The notes beneath the pieces are model-generated. The model saw only the letters and a program-made list of their open reading frames with translations, did not search any database and was not told the origin of the DNA. DNA of 64,000 nt, taken from contig JADJGU010000002.1 of assembly GCA_016707885.1 (NCBI GenBank), positions 186,001 to 250,000 of the forward strand, read 5' to 3'. Shown here piece after piece: positions 33,351 to 43,137 of this stretch (the first letter of the stretch is position 1; each line of letters begins with the position of its first letter). Source of the stretch: Sphingomonadales bacterium. Its GTDB lineage: Bacteria; Pseudomonadota; Alphaproteobacteria; Sphingomonadales; Sphingomonadaceae. The position numbers were made by a program, and so were the translations under genes.

Positions 33351-35354
33351 TCAGCCGATCGAGCGCTTTCCTAGATAATGGCTGAGCGGTGCGGTGTTCC
33401 GGTAGCGCGCCTTATCCGGATTGAGATGATCGTACATCACCGCATTTTCGAGGACGCGTTGCACATAATTGCGCGTTTCGAAAATCGGAATCTGTTCAAT
33501 CCAGTCGAGGATGTCGATACCACCACTGCGCGGGTCGCCATTGCGGGCGAGCCATTTGTTCACATTGCCGGGACCTGCATTATAGGCCGCAACCGCAAGC
33601 GGATAGCTGCCATTATAATAGCTTAGCATGCGCTGGAAATAGGTTGAACCCAACTGGATATTGTAATTGGTGTCGCTGTTGAGAGCCTCTGGTCGATAGG
33701 CGAGGGCGATTTTGCCAGAGGTTTCGCGCGCGGTTCCCGGCATCAGCTGCATCAATCCACGCGCACCTGCGTGGCTGGTTGCATTGCGGTCAAACTGGCT
33801 TTCCTGCCGGGCAATGGCGTGGATGAAGGTCCAGTTGTCAGAATGTTCGGGCGGCACGGCAACGGTCGGATAGCCGAGCCGGATCAGGCCATCATGCCCC
33901 TCAATGCGTGCGCTACGGGCCGCGATAACAGACAGGTCGGGGCGTCCGATCAGATTGGACCAGGCGAACAGGTTTTTGAAATCGCTCTCGGTTTTCGCTG
34001 AGTTCGAAAGTGCTTTCATGAAGCTGTTTGAATCCCTCCAGCCCGGGAAGGAAGACGACATGCGGGCAGCGGTATATGTTGGCGGCACCGCGTTGGCTGC
34101 CAACTGCGGCAAGGCCGGTGCGGGCGGAACTGCGGGCAGCGGACGACCCAACGCCTCCAACGCCAATTGCCCGTGGAAGAAATCGTAGAAGCGAGCCGCT
34201 TCAGCGAAATATTGCTGCGCAAGCTGTTGGTCGCCCGCCTTCTTCGCTGCGCGACCAGCCCAATATAATCCTTTGGCCCGGGTTTGCGGAGTGCGTGCAC
34301 CTGCCGTGTAGAGCTTAAACGCCTCAACAGCATCGCGTGGTCGGCCAAGCTTGTAATAGGCCGCTTCGCCGGCCAGCCAGGCAAGGCTGGTGTAGGTGTC
34401 ACGGGTCGACAGGTCGAGCTTGGTGATGTCGGTTCCAGCGGGGAAGGCGTCGGTCAATTTGGATGCGATCCGATAGGCCATGTCAAACTGGCCATCTGTT
34501 TCGGCGGCCTCGGCATTGGTCAGCAAGACTTTCAGCCAATCGCGCGCAACATGTGGCGGGGCATAAAGCTGCGGACGACTGGCCAAGAGTTCACGCGCGG
34601 CCCAGCTGTTTCCGGCTGCACGCAAGGCGGCAACCCGCTCCATCAACAGTCCTGCATCGCTCATCCCGGCTTGACCGACCGAAGCAAATTTGGCGGCCGC
34701 ATCGGGAGCCTTGAGCTCGTGCGCCAACTGCGCCTCAAGAATGGGACGGCGTTCGGACGAGGTGTAGGGTAACCATTTCTGCGCGGCACGCGACGCATTC
34801 GACCAGAGAAGGCGGCTGGTACGCGCATCATGGTCGGACGCAGTCAGTTTTCCGGCCATCAGCTGGAACAGGCGATTTTCGTCATCGTCGGTCAATGGTC
34901 CTTCGCGCCATGCACGACGGCCCCACTGTTCGGCACGCGTCTTGTCGCCGGTTGTCGCCAGTGCCAGCGCGAACTTTGCACGTCCGCCATTGGTGGTTGG
35001 CTCCAGACGATCGAAATAGGCGACAACCTGATTGGGCGACCAACTCAGGACATTGATAGCCTGTTCGGCATTTTTGCGCATTTCGTCAGTATTCGGCCAA
35101 TCCGGATAGGTCATCAGGAAGGAGGCATATTCGGAAAAGCTGTATTGGCCCGATTGGCTTAGCATTCGCCAGCGCTGCAGCGCCGCAGGGACATTGCCGC
35201 CGCTAGGATCGACCATTGGCGTCGGCACATTACTCGCCTCGCCGATGCCCGTACGCCAAATTATCTCGGGCGCCTCGGGCGTGTTGGCGGCGAGTGCAGA
35301 AGCTGGAATTGCCAGCAGCGAAGCGGAAATCAGGTGCTTTACCATGCGCGACAT
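33351..35354 (-). CDS. Soluble lytic murein transglycosylase
   Basis: A 667-residue periplasmic muramidase from the ATG at 35354 (an upstream ATG at 35414 adds 20 residues that do not look like a signal). It has a signal peptide (KHLISASLLAIPASALA), a long alpha-superhelical U-domain (about 40-480) with TPR-like repeats, and a C-terminal SLT domain. The catalytic glutamate is in IARQESQFDRNATS, followed by GLMQLMPGTARE and AYNAGPGNVNKW. It cleaves peptidoglycan with formation of 1,6-anhydro ends. It diverges from dapA. Confidence 0.93.
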   Translation of the reverse strand: MSRMVKHLISASLLAIPASALAANTPEAPEIIWRTGIGEASNVPTPMVDPSGGNVPAALQRWRMLSQSGQYSFSEYASFLMTYPDWPNTDEMRKNAEQAINVLSWSPNQVVAYFDRLEPTTNGGRAKFALALATTGDKTRAEQWGRRAWREGPLTDDDENRLFQLMAGKLTASDHDARTSRLLWSNASRAAQKWLPYTSSERRPILEAQLAHELKAPDAAAKFASVGQAGMSDAGLLMERVAALRAAGNSWAARELLASRPQLYAPPHVARDWLKVLLTNAEAAETDGQFDMAYRIASKLTDAFPAGTDITKLDLSTRDTYTSLAWLAGEAAYYKLGRPRDAVEAFKLYTAGARTPQTRAKGLYWAGRAAKKAGDQQLAQQYFAEAARFYDFFHGQLALEALGRPLPAVPPAPALPQLAANAVPPTYTAARMSSSFPGWRDSNSFMKALSNSAKTESDFKNLFAWSNLIGRPDLSVIAARSARIEGHDGLIRLGYPTVAVPPEHSDNWTFIHAIARQESQFDRNATSHAGARGLMQLMPGTARETSGKIALAYRPEALNSDTNYNIQLGSTYFQRMLSYYNGSYPLAVAAYNAGPGNVNKWLARNGDPRSGGIDILDWIEQIPIFETRNYVQRVLENAVMYDHLNPDKARYRNTAPLSHYLGKRSIG

Positions 35355-35449
35355 ATTAAGGGCTGCCTCCTGAGTGGGCGATGAACCAAGCACCCCTGAT
35401 GGTCCATCGGACATGATCGTCTATTTGGCTAGTTTTGAAGGCGATTTCC

Positions 35450-36330
35450 ATGTTTACGGGCTCAATACCGGCTCTGGTGACTCCTTTTTGCGACGGAACG
35501 TTTTCCGAGTCGCATTTTCGCGCGCTGGTAGAATGGCAAATCGAGCAGGGATCGTCTGCGCTAGTGCCGTGCGGAACCACTGGTGAGGCGCCGACATTGT
35601 CGTTTGAAGAGCATTATCGCGTCATTTCGACGTCTGCATCGAACAGGCCGCCGGGCGCGTCCCGGTGATCGCAGGTTGCGGCTCGAACGACACCGCGACC
35701 GCGGTGCGTCACATGAAATATGCGCCAAGGCGGAAGGCGCAGCAGCCGCGCTTGTCGTCGCGCCTTACTATAACCGGCCCAATCAGGACGGGATTTACGC
35801 ACATTATGCGCACCTCGCCGAAAAGAGCGATTTGCCGATCATCGTTTACAATGTTCCGGCACGCACCGTGACCGACATCCAGCCTGCGACGCTGGCGAGG
35901 CTTGCTGAAATACCGACCATCATCGGCGTTAAGGATGCGAGCGGCCAGATTGCACGTATTGGTGAGCATCGCCTCGGCTGCGGTCCGGATTTCTGTCAGC
36001 TTTCGGGCAATGACGACATGGCGCTGGCTTTCAACGCTGCCGGTGGCGTTGGCTGCATTTCGGTGACAGCCAATGTGGCGCCCAGGCTATGCGCCGAGTT
36101 TCAGGCCGCACAGGCTGAGGCAATTATCAGTTGGCACGCCATCTAAACGACCGGTTGCACCCGCTTCACGGTGCATTGTTTACCGACGCATCTCCCGGGC
36201 CGGTCAAATATGCCATGGCGCGCATGATCAAAGGCTTCCCCGAAGAAATGCGTCTGCCGCTGGTCGCAGCCTCTGCGGCCAGCCGCACAGGCAGGTTGAT
36301 GCCGCGCTGGAGCATGCAGGTCTGGTCTGA
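35450..36330 (+). pseudogene. dapA: 4-Hydroxy-tetrahydrodipicolinate synthase, multiple frameshifts
   Basis: DapA condenses pyruvate and aspartate semialdehyde in lysine and diaminopimelate synthesis. It starts MFTGSIPALVTPF; the VPCGTTGEAPTLSFEEHYR block, the DVCIEQAAGRVPVIAGCGSN block, the VAPYYNRPNQDGIY block with the active-site Tyr, and the GVKDASG lysine block are all well conserved but fall in different frames. Frame changes lie at about 35627, 35722-35724, 36119-36121 and 36289-36292. The last two are repaired by restoring GGG for GG. Length corresponds to 293 residues, normal. Its stop overlaps the smpB ATG. Sequence error is the likeliest cause. Confidence 0.93.
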
Positions 36331-36815
36331 TGGCACGCCCGAAAAACGCCACATTCGAGAAAGCCAAGACGGTCGCCGAAAACCGGCGAGCGCGCTACGA
36401 CTATCATATCGAGGACAAATATGAGGCTGGGATCGCGCTGACAGGCACCGAAGTCAAATCGCTGCGATTCGGCGAAGGGTCGATTGCGGAAAGCTATGCC
36501 GAGGTGAAGGATGGCGGTGAGATCTGGCTAATCAACGCCAACATCCCAGAATTCAGTCACGGAAACCGATTTAATCACGAACCGAAGCGCCCTCGTAAAT
36601 TGCTCCTTAATGCGCGTGAGATTAACAAATTGCATGGCGCAGTGGCTCGTCAGGGGATGACATTGGTGCCTTTATCGGTCTATTTTAACAATCGTGGGCG
36701 AGCTAAGGTCGAACTGGCGCTCGCTAAAGGTAAGAAAGCGCCGGACAAACGGGCTACCGAAAAAGAGCGGGACTGGAAACGGGAGCAGGGTCGGATAATG
36801 CGGGATCGCGGATGA
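36330..36815 (+). CDS. smpB: SsrA-binding protein SmpB
   Basis: A 161-residue SmpB that binds tmRNA and delivers it to stalled ribosomes. The oligonucleotide-binding barrel is clear (RRARYDYHIEDKYEAGIALT, TGTEVKSLRFGEGSIAESYA, GEIWLINANIPEFSHGNRFN, PKRPRKLLLNAREI) and the basic C-terminal tail (RATEKERDWKREQGRIMRD) folds into the decoding site. Its ATG overlaps the dapA stop (TGATG) and its stop overlaps the next ORF (ATGA). Its RNA partner ssrA lies 26 kb away. Confidence 0.97.
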   Translation: MARPKNATFEKAKTVAENRRARYDYHIEDKYEAGIALTGTEVKSLRFGEGSIAESYAEVKDGGEIWLINANIPEFSHGNRFNHEPKRPRKLLLNAREINKLHGAVARQGMTLVPLSVYFNNRGRAKVELALAKGKKAPDKRATEKERDWKREQGRIMRDRG

Positions 36816-37377
36816 GCAGATTGACGAAGTGGATTCATGAACAGGCACCGTCTCGGGAGAGTTTCGAGCGGAGCCGTTTTCTGCGTCCATTTGCCCACCG
36901 CGTTTTCCACCCAGCGCTCTGGCGCTTTACCCGTCGTTCGGTGCCACGTGGTGTCGCACTTGGGCTGCTTGTCGGTATCTTCTTTCTGATTCCCGGTGTG
37001 CAAATTGCCGGTGTTGCTTTGCTCGCGCTGCCAGTTCGGGCCAATATCCCAATCGGTGCAGCAATGACCTTCCTCTCGATGCCGGTCACCACGCCGTTGA
37101 TATTGATAGCGTCTGCCTATGTCGGCAATGCCATGCTTCATGAAAGCATTTGACTTGTCGATATTGAATGCGAAAGTTGGACTGTGGCCCCGGTTTAGAT
37201 TTATCTTATTGGCTGCTGTCAGATGCTGCGCCATCAATGCTGTTTGGCCTCGCTGTAATTTCGGTGGTCAGTGCAGCCATCGGTTATCTGGTCGCAACAT
37301 GGTTCTGGCGTTGGCGTATTGCAGGAAAATGGCGTCGTCGGTCGATGGCTCATGTCACTGGTGGATCGGCAATTTAG
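36812..37377 (+). pseudogene. DUF2062 membrane protein, frameshifted
   Basis: The first part (VPRGVALGLLVGIFFLIPGV, then GVALLALPVRANIPIGAAMT) is the DUF2062 signature, two or three membrane helices with a conserved turn. The frame breaks at about 37147 (before FDLSILNAKVGLWPRF) and again at about 37195 (before DLSYWLLSDAAPS). The last part, LFGLAVISVVSAAIGYLVAT, supplies the final helix. The protein would be about 185 residues. Function unknown. It is coupled to smpB by a 4-base overlap. Confidence 0.75.
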
Positions 37378-39368
37378 CGCCGGGCGCTATTCCGGCTAAA
37401 TATTCCGCCGATGCACCAGCTGCAAAGCCAGAACTGGGCAATTACGGATTTGACGAAAGCGGCATGGACCGCAGCGCTGAACCCGGCGACAATTTCTATA
37501 CCTATGCCAATGGTGCATGGGCGAAAGCGACCGAAATTCCGGCGGACAAATCCAATTTTGGCATGTTCACAAAGCTGGATGATCTGTCGAAAGAACGGGT
37601 GAAGCTGGTTCTCGAAGAAAAGGCCAACAAGGCAGCAAGACCGGAGATGGGCGTCGCCTATGCGAGCTACCTGGACGAGGCGGCCATCGAAAAAAATGGG
37701 TTTGCAGCCGATCCAGCCCTGGTTGAAGAAAATCCGCGGGGTCAAACCCACAAGGATTTGGAGACGTTGCTGCCCAAATTGCGCTCGCAACGGTGTGGGC
37801 GCCTTGTTCGGTGGCTTTGTCGGGCAGGATGACAAGGAACCCGACAACTATATTTTCACAATCTTCCAGGCCGGGACCGGACTGCCCGACCGCGACATGT
37901 ATCTGGTCGACAACCCGAAATATGAAGAAATCCGCACGGCCTACAAATCCTATCTGGGCAAGATGCTGGCACTCGCGGGAGAGAAGGATGCTGAGGCCCG
38001 CGCAAACCGGATTTTTGCGATGGAAAAGGCCAGCGCTGAAGTCCACTGGACGCGTGAAGACAGTTCGGATGCGAATAAGGTCTATAACAAGATGACTGAC
38101 CGCGCAGCTTGATCACACCGGGCTCGGATACGGTATTCGGCTGATCAAAAGTATCAGCCCGAAAATCGACCATGTGCTGGTCAGCCAGCCAAGCGCCATC
38201 TCTGGAATCGCTAAGATATTCGGATCGACTGACATAGCGACATTGAAAGACGCGATGCTGGTCGGAAGTCTGGCGAGCTACTCTAATTCGCTGCCGAACA
38301 AGGTTGCTGACACGGTTTTCGCTTTTTACGGCACAACATTGTCCGGAACTCCAGCGCGTGAACCGCGCTGGAAACGGGGCATCGGTTTCACCGAAGGGTC
38401 GCTGCTGATGAAATCGGCAAGGCATATGCAGCGCCAAATCTTTCCCGCCCGAAAGCAAAGCTGCGGCAATCGATCTGCTGGTTAAAAATGTGCTCGGTGC
38501 CATGGGGCGCCGGATCGACGGTCTGGACTGGATGCAGCCACAAACCAAGGTCCGTGCAAAGACCAAACTTGCCAATTTCACCACCAAAATCGGTTATCCG
38601 GACCGGTGGAAGGATTATTCCAAGCTGAAAATTGCCCGTAATGACCTGTTCGGCAATGAGCTGCGCGCGAATAACTGGCAGTTTGATGATAATATCAGCA
38701 AGCTGGGGACTCCGATCCGCCGGTGGGAATGGGGCATGCTGCCGCAGACAATCAACGCCTATGCCAATTTCGGCATGAACGAAATCGTCTTCCCAGCTGC
38801 GATTCTACAGCCACCCTTTTTCGATCCCAAGGCGGACGCGGCGATCAACTATGGCGGTATTGGCGCAGTCATCGGACATGAAGTCAGCCACCATTTCGAC
38901 GATCAGGGGTCGAAATATGACGAAAAAGGTCGCCTGTCTGACTGGTGGACTGAAGCGGATGTCGCTGCGTTCAAGAAAGCCAGCGAAGCGCTGATCAAGC
39001 AATATGACGCCTATGAAATCTTCCCCGGCGCCAATGTGAAGGGCGAGTTCACGCTCGGCGAAAATATCGGCGATCTCGCGGGCCTGACCATTGCCTATGA
39101 AGCCTATAAGGCATCGCTGGGTGGCAAAGAAGCGCCGGTGATCGACGGTTATACCGGTGACCAGCGCTTCTTCCTTGGTTGGGCACAGGTGTGGCGGCGC
39201 AACTATCGCGAAAACAATCTACGAAACCGGTTGATAACTGACCCGCACAGCCCTTCGGAGCAGCGTGTATGGGTGGTGCGCAACCTTGACAAATGGTATG
39301 AGGCGTTCCAGCCGAAACAAGGCGAAAAGCTGTACCTCAAATCGGGGGAACGCGTCCGGATCTGGTAA
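37329..39368 (+). pseudogene. M13-family metallopeptidase, multiple frameshifts
   Basis: An M13 (neprilysin-like) peptidase, normally about 680-690 residues. The N-terminal part (PELGNYGFDESGMDRS, FYTYANGAWAKATEIP) and the catalytic part (VNAYANF-like INAYANFGMNEIVFPAAI, GAVIGHEVSHHFDDQGSKYD with the HExxH zinc site, GENIGDLAGL third ligand) are plain. The frame changes at about 37788, 38098, 38403 and 38435. No signal peptide is recognisable before GNYGF, so the very start may also be damaged; the ATG at 37329 is only the first in-frame one. The family ending GERVRIW is present. Confidence 0.85.
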
Positions 39369-39381
39369 GTAAGGAAACACA

Positions 39382-41793
39382 TTGGCTGGCAGCCTGCGAC
39401 CTTCGCATCTTGAAATATTGGGCGCTGAGGAAGGGGCTGCCGGACCAAGTGATCGGCTCGCTTTAGCCGGGGTTGCCGGTGCAGCGCTGCTTTCCTTGCT
39501 GCTGATCTGGTTGGCGTCCGGAAGCTGGCAATTGCTCGCAGCAGTAGCTGCGGGATTGATAGCTCTCTCGGCGTTGGTTGTTTATGGCGGCCGCCTGCGT
39601 CCCAATGCTGACACAGCAGAAGGCGTTCTACCGCCCGATTGGTCGGTGACCTATGCAGCACTGGAATTCGACAAATCAGCGGCTGCGGTCAGCGACCGGG
39701 CCGGGCGGTTGTTATGTGCAAACAGTCGCTTTCGTCTTTGGTTCGAAGGGTTGCGTGCCCCGCCCGATTTAGGGCTTGATGCCGCATCGCAGGAATTGCT
39801 CGTCAGTGCCGGACGTTCTGCCTGGCGCGATGGCAGCGCCGTTATCGACAAAATAACAAAACGCACGATTGACTATCGTGTCGATGTTCGGCGTTCGGGG
39901 ACGGGCGACGAATATCTGCTGTGGCGATTTACCCCTGTCGAAGCCCTGAATGTCGAAGCGCAGGCGAATGAATTTGCTTCAGGCAAACTCGGCCGTGCTT
40001 TGGCGCAGGCGGGAATCATGGTCGCTACGGTCGGCGGCGAAGGGCGAATCCGCTCCTCCAATCCTGCCTTTGCCTTGCGCGCAGGAGGCAGCGAAACCGC
40101 CAATATCTCCAACCGGGATTGCGCCGGTTTCCTTCAGGTTGATGAAAAGGGCGGAATTTCATTCACCCGCGAAGGCAAGCATGCGCCACCGATCCGGCTT
40201 CTGCATGTCCCTCTTGATGGGGACAAGCAAGATGGACCGGCTTTGCTCTTTGCAATCGATGACGACGGGAAGGCGGCTGATGGTGTCGCCTCGCATGTGC
40301 ATATCGAACATCTTTTATCCAATCTCCCGCTGGGTCTGGCGTTGGTAGACCGCGACGGACGATTCTTGTTCGCAAATGATGCCTTTGCCCGGGTGGCTGG
40401 CATTGCTCCGGACAAATTGCCGCCTTATCCCGGCGATCTGGTGATTGCCGAGGACAAATCGGCGGTCGCCGATTCGATCCGTCGCTATGCCGGCGGGCAA
40501 TCGATGGCAGGCGACATTGCGATCCGCCTGAAGGACCAGCCCGATGAAGCCGTAGCTCTTTCCATCGCAAGCGTGCGCGGCTTAGGCAACGCTGCCGTGC
40601 TTTTGGGTTTGAAAGACAATAGCGAGGAAACCCGACTAAAACGGCAGGTGGCGCAGGCAACCAAGATGCAGGCAGTCGGGCAACTTGCAGGCGGGGTAGC
40701 GCATGATTTCAACAATATCCTGACCGCAATCATCGGTTATTGCGACCTGATGTTGCTGCGGCATCCACCGGGCGACAGTGACTATGATGATATTCAGCAG
40801 ATCAAAAACAATTCCAATCGCGCCGCCAGCCTGACACGGCAATTGCTTGCTTTTTCGCGACAGCAAACGCTGCGCCCGCAGATATTGCAACTTCCTGACG
40901 TAGTATCGGAGGTTTCGCATCTATTGAAGCGCCTCTTAGGCGAAAAGGTCCAACTGGAAGTCAACCATGGCCGCGGCCTTGGTGCGGTGCGTGCCGACCC
41001 GGGCCAGCTGGAACAGGTGATTATCAATCTGGGCGTCAACGCCCGCGATGCTATGGCCAATGGTGGTGTGCTGCATATCGAGACACGGCAGGTATCACAG
41101 GCCGATGTGCGCGCGATGCGTAGTGAGATATTGCCTATCGGCGATTATGCTTTGCTGTCGGTGTCGGATAGCGGAACCGGTATTTCGCGTGAAAATCTCT
41201 CTAAGATATTTGAGCCCTTTTTCACGACAAAGGAAGTGGGGAAGGGGACGGGGCTGGGTCTGTCGACCGTCTATGGTATTGTGAAGCAATCGGGCGGTTT
41301 TATCTTTGCTGATTCTGAACCGGGTAAGGGTACCCGTTTCGATATCTACTTGCCGACTTATACGGGATCGGCCCCGCCCGTTGCTAGCAAGGCCATTGAA
41401 AGCAAATCCAATTCAGCAGAGGAGCTTTGGGGTTCGGAATCAATTCTTTTGGTCGAGGATGAGGACATGGTCCGCGCGGTCGCTGAACGTGCGCTCGTTC
41501 GGCAGGGCTATACGGTTGAAACGGCGCGTGATGGTGAAGAGGCGGTCGATCTGTTTGTCAGTGGCAAACGCTACGATTTGGTGGTGTCCGATGTGGTCAT
41601 GCCCAACATGGACGGCCCCAGCATGGCTCGCAAATTGCGCGCTGATTACGGTGAGATGCGAATATTGTTCATGTCCGGCTATGCGGAGGAACAACTGCGT
41701 CAGTCGATCAACATCGACAACGTTCACTTTCTCCCAAAACCGTTCTCCGTGCAGCAGATAGCCGAAGCAGTCAAAAACGCGCTCAAAAAATGA
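39382..41793 (+). CDS. cckA: Hybrid sensor kinase, CckA-like
   Basis: An 803-residue hybrid kinase. Two membrane helices lie at about 25-65, PAS-like regions cover about 90-200 and 310-430, and the kinase core follows with phospho-acceptor His441 (GGVAHDFNNILTAI), N box, GTGISREN G1 box and GKGTGLGLSTV G2 box. A receiver domain at about 690-800 has Asp737 (VVSDVVMPNMDG). The VAHDFNNILTAIIGYC helix and the single C-terminal receiver match CckA, which phosphorylates CtrA through ChpT. It starts TTG with an AAGGA site in front. CckA is an inference from architecture and position next to recA. Confidence 0.85.
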   Translation: MAGSLRPSHLEILGAEEGAAGPSDRLALAGVAGAALLSLLLIWLASGSWQLLAAVAAGLIALSALVVYGGRLRPNADTAEGVLPPDWSVTYAALEFDKSAAAVSDRAGRLLCANSRFRLWFEGLRAPPDLGLDAASQELLVSAGRSAWRDGSAVIDKITKRTIDYRVDVRRSGTGDEYLLWRFTPVEALNVEAQANEFASGKLGRALAQAGIMVATVGGEGRIRSSNPAFALRAGGSETANISNRDCAGFLQVDEKGGISFTREGKHAPPIRLLHVPLDGDKQDGPALLFAIDDDGKAADGVASHVHIEHLLSNLPLGLALVDRDGRFLFANDAFARVAGIAPDKLPPYPGDLVIAEDKSAVADSIRRYAGGQSMAGDIAIRLKDQPDEAVALSIASVRGLGNAAVLLGLKDNSEETRLKRQVAQATKMQAVGQLAGGVAHDFNNILTAIIGYCDLMLLRHPPGDSDYDDIQQIKNNSNRAASLTRQLLAFSRQQTLRPQILQLPDVVSEVSHLLKRLLGEKVQLEVNHGRGLGAVRADPGQLEQVIINLGVNARDAMANGGVLHIETRQVSQADVRAMRSEILPIGDYALLSVSDSGTGISRENLSKIFEPFFTTKEVGKGTGLGLSTVYGIVKQSGGFIFADSEPGKGTRFDIYLPTYTGSAPPVASKAIESKSNSAEELWGSESILLVEDEDMVRAVAERALVRQGYTVETARDGEEAVDLFVSGKRYDLVVSDVVMPNMDGPSMARKLRADYGEMRILFMSGYAEEQLRQSINIDNVHFLPKPFSVQQIAEAVKNALKK

Positions 41794-41824
41794 AGTCATT
41801 GAATATAATAGAAATTAATTTACT

Positions 41825-41839
41825 GTTCCACTCTTGTTC
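41825..41839 (+). promoter_or_regulatory. LexA SOS box of recA
   Basis: GTTC-CACTCTT-GTTC matches exactly the alphaproteobacterial LexA consensus GTTC-N7-GTTC, 94 bases before the recA ATG. The second half also forms a small palindrome GTTCTTTGAGAAC (41836-41848). Confidence 0.85.
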
Positions 41840-41932
41840 TTTGAGAACAAAGGCGATACATAATCGTCAGTTCCGGTAATGTTCTGGTGGTGAGAATATC
41901 GGAACCGGACACGCTATCCAAGGAGTGGAACA

Positions 41933-43033
41933 ATGGCAGCAAGTCTTAAAGTCATTAATGGGGATCAGGCAAAAAACATGAATAACGCAGAACGTGAACG
42001 CGCGCTCGAAGCCGCGCTGGCCCAGATTGATCGCGCATTCGGTAAGGGATCGGCAATGAAGCTGGGTAGCCGTGAGGCTGTGCAGATGGAGGCGATTTCA
42101 ACCGGCTCGCTAGGGCTCGATATTGCACTCGGCATTGGTGGTCTGCCCAAGGGCCGCGTCATCGAAATTTACGGCCCGGAAAGCTCGGGCAAAACAACAC
42201 TAACTTTGCACGCCATTGCCGAAGCGCAAAAGGCGGGCGGCACGGCGGCGTTCATCGACGCTGAGCATGCGCTCGATCCGGCTTATGCCAAGAAGCTGGG
42301 TGTCGATATTGATAATCTCATCGTCTCGCAGCCCGACACGGGTGAACAGGCGTTGGAAATCGCCGACACACTGGTGCGCTCCAATGCCGTCGACATCCTC
42401 GTGATCGACTCGGTGGCGGCATTGGTGCCGCGCGCTGAAATCGAAGGCGAAATGGGCGACAGCCATGTTGGCCTGCAGGCCCGCTTGATGAGTCAGGCGC
42501 TGCGCAAGATTACCGGTTCGATCAGCCGCTCGAACTGCATGGTGATCTTTATCAACCAGATCCGCATGAAGATCGGCGTGATGTACGGTTCGCCCGAAAC
42601 CACAACCGGCGGCAATGCGCTCAAATTCTATGCCTCGGTCCGTCTCGACATCCGCCGCACCGGCCAGATCAAGGATCGGGAAGATATTGTCGGCAACACC
42701 ACCCGGGTGAAGGTCGTCAAGAACAAGGTAGCCCCACCGTTCAAGCAGGTTGAGTTCGACATCATGTATGGCGAAGGCATTTCCAAGACTGGCGAATTGC
42801 TCGACATTGGTGTCAAGGCAGGGCTTGTCGAAAAGTCGGGCAGCTGGTTCAGCTATGACTCGATCCGTATCGGGCAGGGCCGTGAAAATGCCAAAATCTG
42901 GCTGAAGGAAAATCCCGAAATGGCCGCCAAGCTGGAAACAGCCATCCGTGGCAAGACCGATGAGGTCGCCGAGGAAATGATGGTTGGTTCGGATGCGGAA
43001 AGCGATACCGACACTGATAGCGCGGAAATCTAA
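41933..43033 (+). CDS. recA: Recombinase RecA
   Basis: A 366-residue RecA. Walker A is GPESSGKTT (81-88), Walker B region DILVIDSVAALVP, the L1/L2 loops SRSNCMVIFINQIRMKIG and GNALKFYASVRLDI, and an acidic C-terminus rich in Asp/Glu that modulates DNA access. It forms filaments on single-stranded DNA, promotes strand exchange and triggers LexA self-cleavage; the SOS box upstream shows damage-induced expression. The AAGGAGTGGAACA leader gives a strong ribosome-binding site. Confidence 0.99.
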   Translation: MAASLKVINGDQAKNMNNAERERALEAALAQIDRAFGKGSAMKLGSREAVQMEAISTGSLGLDIALGIGGLPKGRVIEIYGPESSGKTTLTLHAIAEAQKAGGTAAFIDAEHALDPAYAKKLGVDIDNLIVSQPDTGEQALEIADTLVRSNAVDILVIDSVAALVPRAEIEGEMGDSHVGLQARLMSQALRKITGSISRSNCMVIFINQIRMKIGVMYGSPETTTGGNALKFYASVRLDIRRTGQIKDREDIVGNTTRVKVVKNKVAPPFKQVEFDIMYGEGISKTGELLDIGVKAGLVEKSGSWFSYDSIRIGQGRENAKIWLKENPEMAAKLETAIRGKTDEVAEEMMVGSDAESDTDTDSAEI

Positions 43034-43090
43034 CCCCCAAGGCTCTCTCCCAAGGAGCCGAAGCGCACCACGCCTGATCGGTGCGCAACC

Positions 43091-43131
43091 GGCCCGCCCT
43101 GGACCACCCCGGGGCGGGCCAATTTATTTGT
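43091..43131 (+). terminator. Probable terminator of recA
   Basis: GGCCCGCC (43091-43098) pairs with GGCGGGCC (43113-43120) around a 14-base loop, followed by the weak T-rich run AATTTATTTG. It lies between recA and the convergent EF-G paralogue and may serve both. Confidence 0.65.
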
Positions 43132-43137
43132 GGTGCT

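Noticed and set aside
35620..35630. Programmed frameshift in dapA
   Set aside because: No slippery heptamer with downstream structure, and several unrelated shifts follow in the same and next genes.
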